Part shown: positions 59,445 through 64,000 of the stretch, piece after piece
How positions within the stretch are numbered: the first letter of the stretch is position 1
How the letters are laid out: the number at the start of each line of letters is the position of its first letter
From: Branchiostoma lanceolatum
Taxonomy: Eukaryota; Chordata; Leptocardii; Amphioxiformes; Branchiostomatidae
Reading direction: 5' to 3'
Assembly: GCF_035083965.1 (NCBI RefSeq)
Contig: NC_089726.1
Span: 15,443,501 to 15,507,500 of the forward strand
DNA length: 64,000 nt
The notes under the pieces: generated by a model
Seen by the model: the letters and a program-made list of their open reading frames with translations, nothing else
Databases searched by the model: none
What the model was told of the DNA's origin: nothing
Made by a program: the position numbers and the translations under genes

Positions 59445-60578
59445 GCCATTCAATTGAATGTGGCTACTCGCTAGGATACTTTTCAATAGGTAATTAACAT
59501 GGTATCTCATCACATGCAGAACATGGCAAGCAACAAGTACATACAGACTATGTAGATAGTATTACACTTTGTCTTTCTTAATTGCATACTACAATTTCAA
59601 ACTAAAGTAAAATAGGTACTAAGTGATACAATCTTTCAAAAGAACTTCTTCATACAAACATCCCTTCCTTCCAATGATCTGCAATTAAAACTTGATAATA
59701 TGATTGTTGTTGAAAGTTGACATAATATCATTAGCAGCTATTTTACCCTGATTGCTATGTAAAAACAACCACAGCATGCAGTAGCAGCTACTTGGCTACG
59801 TGTGTAGCTCGGCTTTCTGATAAGTCGAAGTGCACATGCACAAATAACTGCTTTTCCTAGCATAAAAACATTTTTTTGCTTCCCTTCAAATCTACCCATC
59901 GCAACGTGATTCAAGTTAGCCAAACGTCCATAGAACTTTTTAGAAATCTTTACTGACATTCATGTTATAGATAAGTTCTTTGAAATTATTAGATATTAGA
60001 AATAGTCGATTGTTATGCATCTACAAATGGCCATACATTGTACCCGTTACAATTGTCACGCAATAAAGTTCTTCTTCTTCTTCATAAAGGCACACATGTC
60101 TATTAACAAAGCCATTCCAAACTAGCATGAGATACAAAGAGCGTAATAAGATATTTCAATTTCTATAGATTGTATTTTAAACATCATCGATGCTTCCTGT
60201 GCAGTGTTCTTGGTGACACACACCGTTTACCAGTGCTATTCTATTACTGAACATGTAAAAAATAAGAACCGTTAAATTACATGTGTTTCTTTATGTTACT
60301 TCTAGTTTAGAAGCCACAAAAGCCTTACCCTACTGAAATGAACAAAACACCTATGTTTTGTCATAAGAGACATCCACCAGTGCTGTCCAAGGCCGCCACG
60401 AGCTTTACAGTTATTAGTTATTAATATATACAGCCAATGGACCAATCAAAGCCCTCCATTCCTATTTGTTGATGAAGATGAAAGCCGTAAATTTGATGAC
60501 CGGCCAATGAATTAAATGTAGAAATGATGAATTTCAACTTCTTCACAATGTCACTTTGAATTGGCTGTATGATGATAA

Positions 60579-60716
60579 CGTTAATGTCTCGCCCTTTTCT
60601 CGGTGTATATGTTTACAGTGACATAACGTTTTGCTCACTCGATGGTTTAATCGGTGGTTATAGGTCACTGTTAAGGCTCTATGTTACCATAAAGACGTCG
60701 GGTGGGTCAGATTAGC
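60579..60716. repeat. Hairpin element 3' of gene C
   Basis: Third copy of the gtgacataacg...ttatgttac inverted element, more diverged than the gene B copy, again about 130 bp past the stop codon. Confidence 0.55.
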
Positions 60717-60845
60717 GCTCAATTGCTAGAGTCATGTGCTGCAACTTACGATAAGGGGTTCAATTTGTTCACTTGTTTCCTTTTCCTGTCTTGTTTCGAG
60801 AGTCAAGGTTGGATTTCTTTCTCGCACAGTAAGGATGGGGTGTTG

Positions 60846-63800
60846 TCATTTTGGACGTTTGCAGATGAAGGGATATTCACGGTAGCACTGGTCGTCGTTC
60901 CATTGTCCCTTTCGCACTACCTTCCGGAAAAACCAGCCGCTAACTTTTCCATCCTGTTGAAAAAAAGATACATGTTATAATGTCACTTTCTTGTTACCAT
61001 TCTTAAGTGAGTGGCAAGTGTACAGTTCTTGGCACTTTGGCACACCAAATCAGTGTGTGTCCACTTCAGATAATGGATTAGGCGAGCGAGAGGCTCGATT
61101 GGCCTAGCTTATTTGCTGATGCCAATCTCAGTAATATAATGATACTCATCAGTCTTATTCCATGCACTATCACGACCCTTCGCACATGTGAGTCCGGGAA
61201 AACCAAGCCGAATTTGCCAATCTGTTGAAATAAGAACCTATAATTATATGTCTTGCTGGTGTCAATCTCTGCAATGCAATGACATTTATCAGTCTTCTTC
61301 CGTGCACTTTTCTCCATGCACGGTTTTACTGTTGTCCAATTGATCAATGCCTTACGCATCTCAAAATCCTGATATAGCAGATGGAAACTTTATCTTAGTT
61401 GTGCTGTTTTGTACTTAATCACAAATATGGTTTACAATAAGCACAGTGCTAATACAGGGATCGAAATTAATTTTTAGAAATAGGTGCACTGGTGCACCCA
61501 ACCCAAAAAATTAGGTGCACAGAAAGAATATTGGGTACACCACATAGAATAAAGTTGAATGTCAGCAAAACATAATTACAAAGTTTAACGCTCTTGAGAA
61601 CTTAAATCTGTAACTCTATAGCTAACCTTAAAATTCAAACTTCAAACAAGTGATACATCAAATTAAGTACAACAAAAGGTTATATTGCAATTTCTGATAC
61701 TTACATTTCAAGAATATTCTGTATGCCAAGTGTACAATGGTGCCTTTACCCTGTAGCCTACAAAAATATCTAGGTGCACTGGTGCACCAACAGTCGACAA
61801 TTAGGTGCACAGCTCCAATTGTGGGTGTACACAGGTGTACATGCACCCACTATTTCGAGCCCTGTAATATAATAGTCCGAATAGTCTACGAAACGTTAGA
61901 TACACAATATCAGTTTATTTCTGCACACACCTTTGAGTACATCCCCACGCAGTCCTGACCCACGAATCCTGAAAACAAATGGTCGTAGTTGTTAGGCTGA
62001 CCCGACTCCCAGTTCGTGTAGGAAACCTGCGACCCATCCGTAAACTTGCTGAACCCATCTCTGTGATGCAGTCCGAACCAGACGAGATGAACCTCCCACT
62101 TCCCAACAGGAGCTGTAATTATAAGACAGCAACTTAGGGTTTACAAGCCAGACAGTCAAACATGCAATAATGCTATCACAGTCACGTGCCCCTAAGGTCG
62201 AGTGACCTATGTGATTGGTCACCTTTGTGGAAGACTTCAGTAGGACAAATGTAAATTTGATATGCTAACTTTCTGTGTTTTTAGCTCTACATGGACTCCA
62301 TTTCGATAAGGATCTTTGAATGTTACCCACCACCAGTGATGATACGGTTGATGAAATTGGCCTCGTCACGGCTTGTGATAGACGCCAGGTTCGCACCGTA
62401 TTGTTTACACCGTGAGTTCGCTGTTTCCCAGTCGGTCGCGTCTGTCATCAACTTGTAGCAGTGGTTCTTATATCCACTCCATCCAGCACGACATGGTTTG
62501 GCTGTAAGATAAACGATAGTTATTAAGGGACTTAAAACAATGCAAATAGGCTAAAGATTCATTATTTTTACTACACATAAGATTAGAACAAAAACGCCTC
62601 ACCTTGCTGGCAGTTCTTTCCAGTCCATCCAGGGTCGCAGGTACACTTGTATCCGCCATCTTGGTTCACACAGCGTCCATGTTGGCATGGTTTCCTGGTA
62701 CATTCATTCAGGTCTGTGTGAAAAAGGAAAATTGTGCTCAACACCATGTACAAGACCAGTGCAAACTGTGACGGAGGATAATCAGCGTGAATTTACTTTC
62801 AGTAAAAGGGACAGGACCGGTGTAAAATCAGAAGGAGGATAATCAGCGTGAATGTGCCTTCAGCACCAGATTCAGGTGCAGTGTTTAGTCAGTCATGGGA
62901 TAAAAAGTGTGAATGTAAGTTCAGCACCAGGGCCAGGGCTAGTGTGAAGTCAGTAGGAGGGTAATCAGTATAAATGTACGTTCAGCACCAGATATAGGAC
63001 CAGAGCGAAGTCAGTAGGATGATGATACTTGTGAATTGAGTTCAGGACCAAGGGCAGGACCATTAAATGGAAAAAAATAGAGAAGAGTATGCAACACGAC
63101 TTTACTTGTCACACTGCATTTTAAGTTTGACTGATACTCAAAAAGAAGTCACCTTGCTGACAGTTCTGTCCGGTCCATCCAGAGCTGCAGTTACATTTGT
63201 ATCCGCCATCTTGGTTCACACAGCGTCCATGTTGGCATGGTTTCCTGGTACATTCATTCAGGTCTGTGTCAAAGCGGAAAATAGGTTGATCTGCTGAATG
63301 GAACTTGAAACGCAACAACAGCACAGAAAGGAACTAATTATAAAAACAGCTACAGCCCAGTTACCAAACGAAATGACAATGAAAAATAGTTCCATATACA
63401 CGGTATATAAAACTTGGATTGATACTACAATAGAATTCACCTTGCTGGCAGTTCTTTCCTGTCCATCCGGGGTCACAGGTACATTTGAATCCGCCATCTT
63501 GGTTCACACAGCGTCCATGTTGACATGGTTTCTTGGTACATTCATTCAGGTCTGTGTCAAAACCGAAAAAAAAGGTGGAGTCAATAGGACGATAACTATT
63601 GTGAATGCACGTTCAGCACCAGGGACAGAACCAGTGTTAAGCCAGTTGGAGGATAATCAATGTGAATATGAGTTCAGCAACAGGGTCAGGACTATTAAAT
63701 GGAACAAATTGTATGCAACACATGGATTCTGTGCAATTAAAACAATTTTAGTGACACTGCATTTAAAGTTTGACTGGAGCCAGAAAAACTGACCTTGCTG

Positions 63801-64000
63801 GCAGTTTTTTCCGGTCCACCCAGGGTCGCAGGCACAGTTGTATCCGCCATCGTGGTTCACACAGCGTCCATGTTGGCATGGTTTCCTGGTGCATTCGTTC
63901 AGGTCTGTGTCAAAATGGAAAATAGATTGTTGCGCTAAATGGAACTAATTGAAAAGTAACTATAGCACATAGATTCCCGACAGTTACCAAATAGGATGAC
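60846..64000 (-). CDS. Lectin gene C: EGF modules plus C-type lectin domain (partial, 5' end off the window)
   Basis: Exons (minus): lectin domain 62501-62331, 62112-61931 and 60953-60846; EGF modules 62713-62603, 63263-63153, 63551-63441 and 63904-63794. Each EGF exon is 111 nt and in phase 1, as in genes A and B. The lectin domain reads [15 protein letters not shown], has QPN (WESGQPNNY) where A and B have EPN, and ends QWNDDQCYREYPFICKRPK-stop. A single Glu to Gln change at this calcium-site motif may shift sugar preference (inference). The membrane and tail exons should lie to the right of 64000. Confidence 0.85.
61107..61370 (-). pseudogene. Two decayed duplicates of the last lectin exon in gene C
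   Basis: At 61107-61215 the minus strand has an acceptor (ttcaacag) then IGKFGLVFPDSHVRR in one frame and KGRDSAWNKTDEYHYITEIG in another, so a frameshift splits the domain. At 61250-61320 ARKKTDKCHCIAEIDTSK is a second relative. Both lie between lectin exons 2 and 3. Confidence 0.45.
61455..61864. mobile_element. Non-autonomous hAT-like DNA transposon
   Basis: Ends cagggatcgaaat and atttcgagccctg form 13-bp inverted termini with one mismatch. taata flanks both sides (61450-61454, 61865-61869). The interior carries ggtgcactggtgcacc motifs at both ends. cagggctcgaaat termini are typical of a widespread hAT group, but the duplication here is 5 rather than 8 bp. Confidence 0.6.
62760..63060. 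repeat. Intronic minisatellite, about 58-bp unit
   Basis: Diverged units of aatgtacgttcagcaccagggacaggaccagtgtgaagtcagtaggaggataatcagtg. The same unit fills introns of gene A (36480-36610, 37490-37660, 39920-40110) and gene B (51940-52075). Confidence 0.8.

Larger units (their letters stand above)
58090..60840. repeat. Segmental duplication block, copy 3' of gene C
   Basis: Collinear with 47100-49560. It differs by a SINE insertion (58408-58537), shorter microsatellites and small indels. Confidence 0.75.

Noticed and set aside
1-64000. CRISPR arrays, operons, bacterial promoters or ribosome binding sites
   Set aside because: The tandem repeats here are eukaryotic microsatellites, coding repeats or exons with introns; nothing looks prokaryotic.

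Overview
This window is eukaryotic genomic DNA. Genes are split by GT-AG introns with consistent phases, and the sequence is full of short inverted-repeat elements, CA/TA/GAGT microsatellites and tRNA-derived SINE-like pieces. The gene content (a UGA-containing selenophosphate synthetase, a CYB561D2-type cytochrome, multi-EGF membrane C-type lectins in tandem, a secreted Ala/Ser/Gln repeat protein) fits a marine invertebrate deuterostome, most likely amphioxus (Branchiostoma). The species is an inference, not something read directly.

Layout. 1-570: first coding exon of SEPHS2 (minus), with an in-frame TGA at the selenocysteine site; the rest lies off the left edge. 1511-3159: complete three-exon CYB561D2-like gene (plus). 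3200-9490: mostly non-coding with several MITE/foldback elements and one isolated 50-codon ORF (7813-7965). 9497-12642 (minus, 178 aa) and 13466-22046 (plus, 554 aa) are a head-to-head pair of uncharacterised genes sharing an 823-bp promoter interval. 23452-31136 (minus): a 1,513-aa secreted protein with about 30 tandem Ala/Ser/Gln/Asn repeats rich in N-glycosylation sequons, converging on the 554-aa gene.

32700-64000: a tandem cluster of three paralogous minus-strand genes for type II membrane proteins (cytoplasmic tail, TM helix, Ser/Thr stalk, N EGF modules, one three-exon C-type lectin domain). Gene A (34143-43674) has 15 EGF exons, gene B (49581-56442) has 4, and gene C (60846 to beyond the right edge) shows 4 or more. 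Their 3' flanks are homologous, including a shared hairpin, so the cluster arose by segmental duplication. Gene A then amplified EGF exons, apparently in three-exon blocks of about 1.05 kb plus a very recent 311-bp single-exon duplication.

All exon models were built by hand from splice signals, reading frame and phase. For the five genes complete in the window the summed coding lengths are exact multiples of three (690, 537, 1665, 4542 nt, and 2607 and 1692 nt for lectin genes A and B), which is strong internal support. Functions of the two head-to-head genes and of the repeat protein are unknown.
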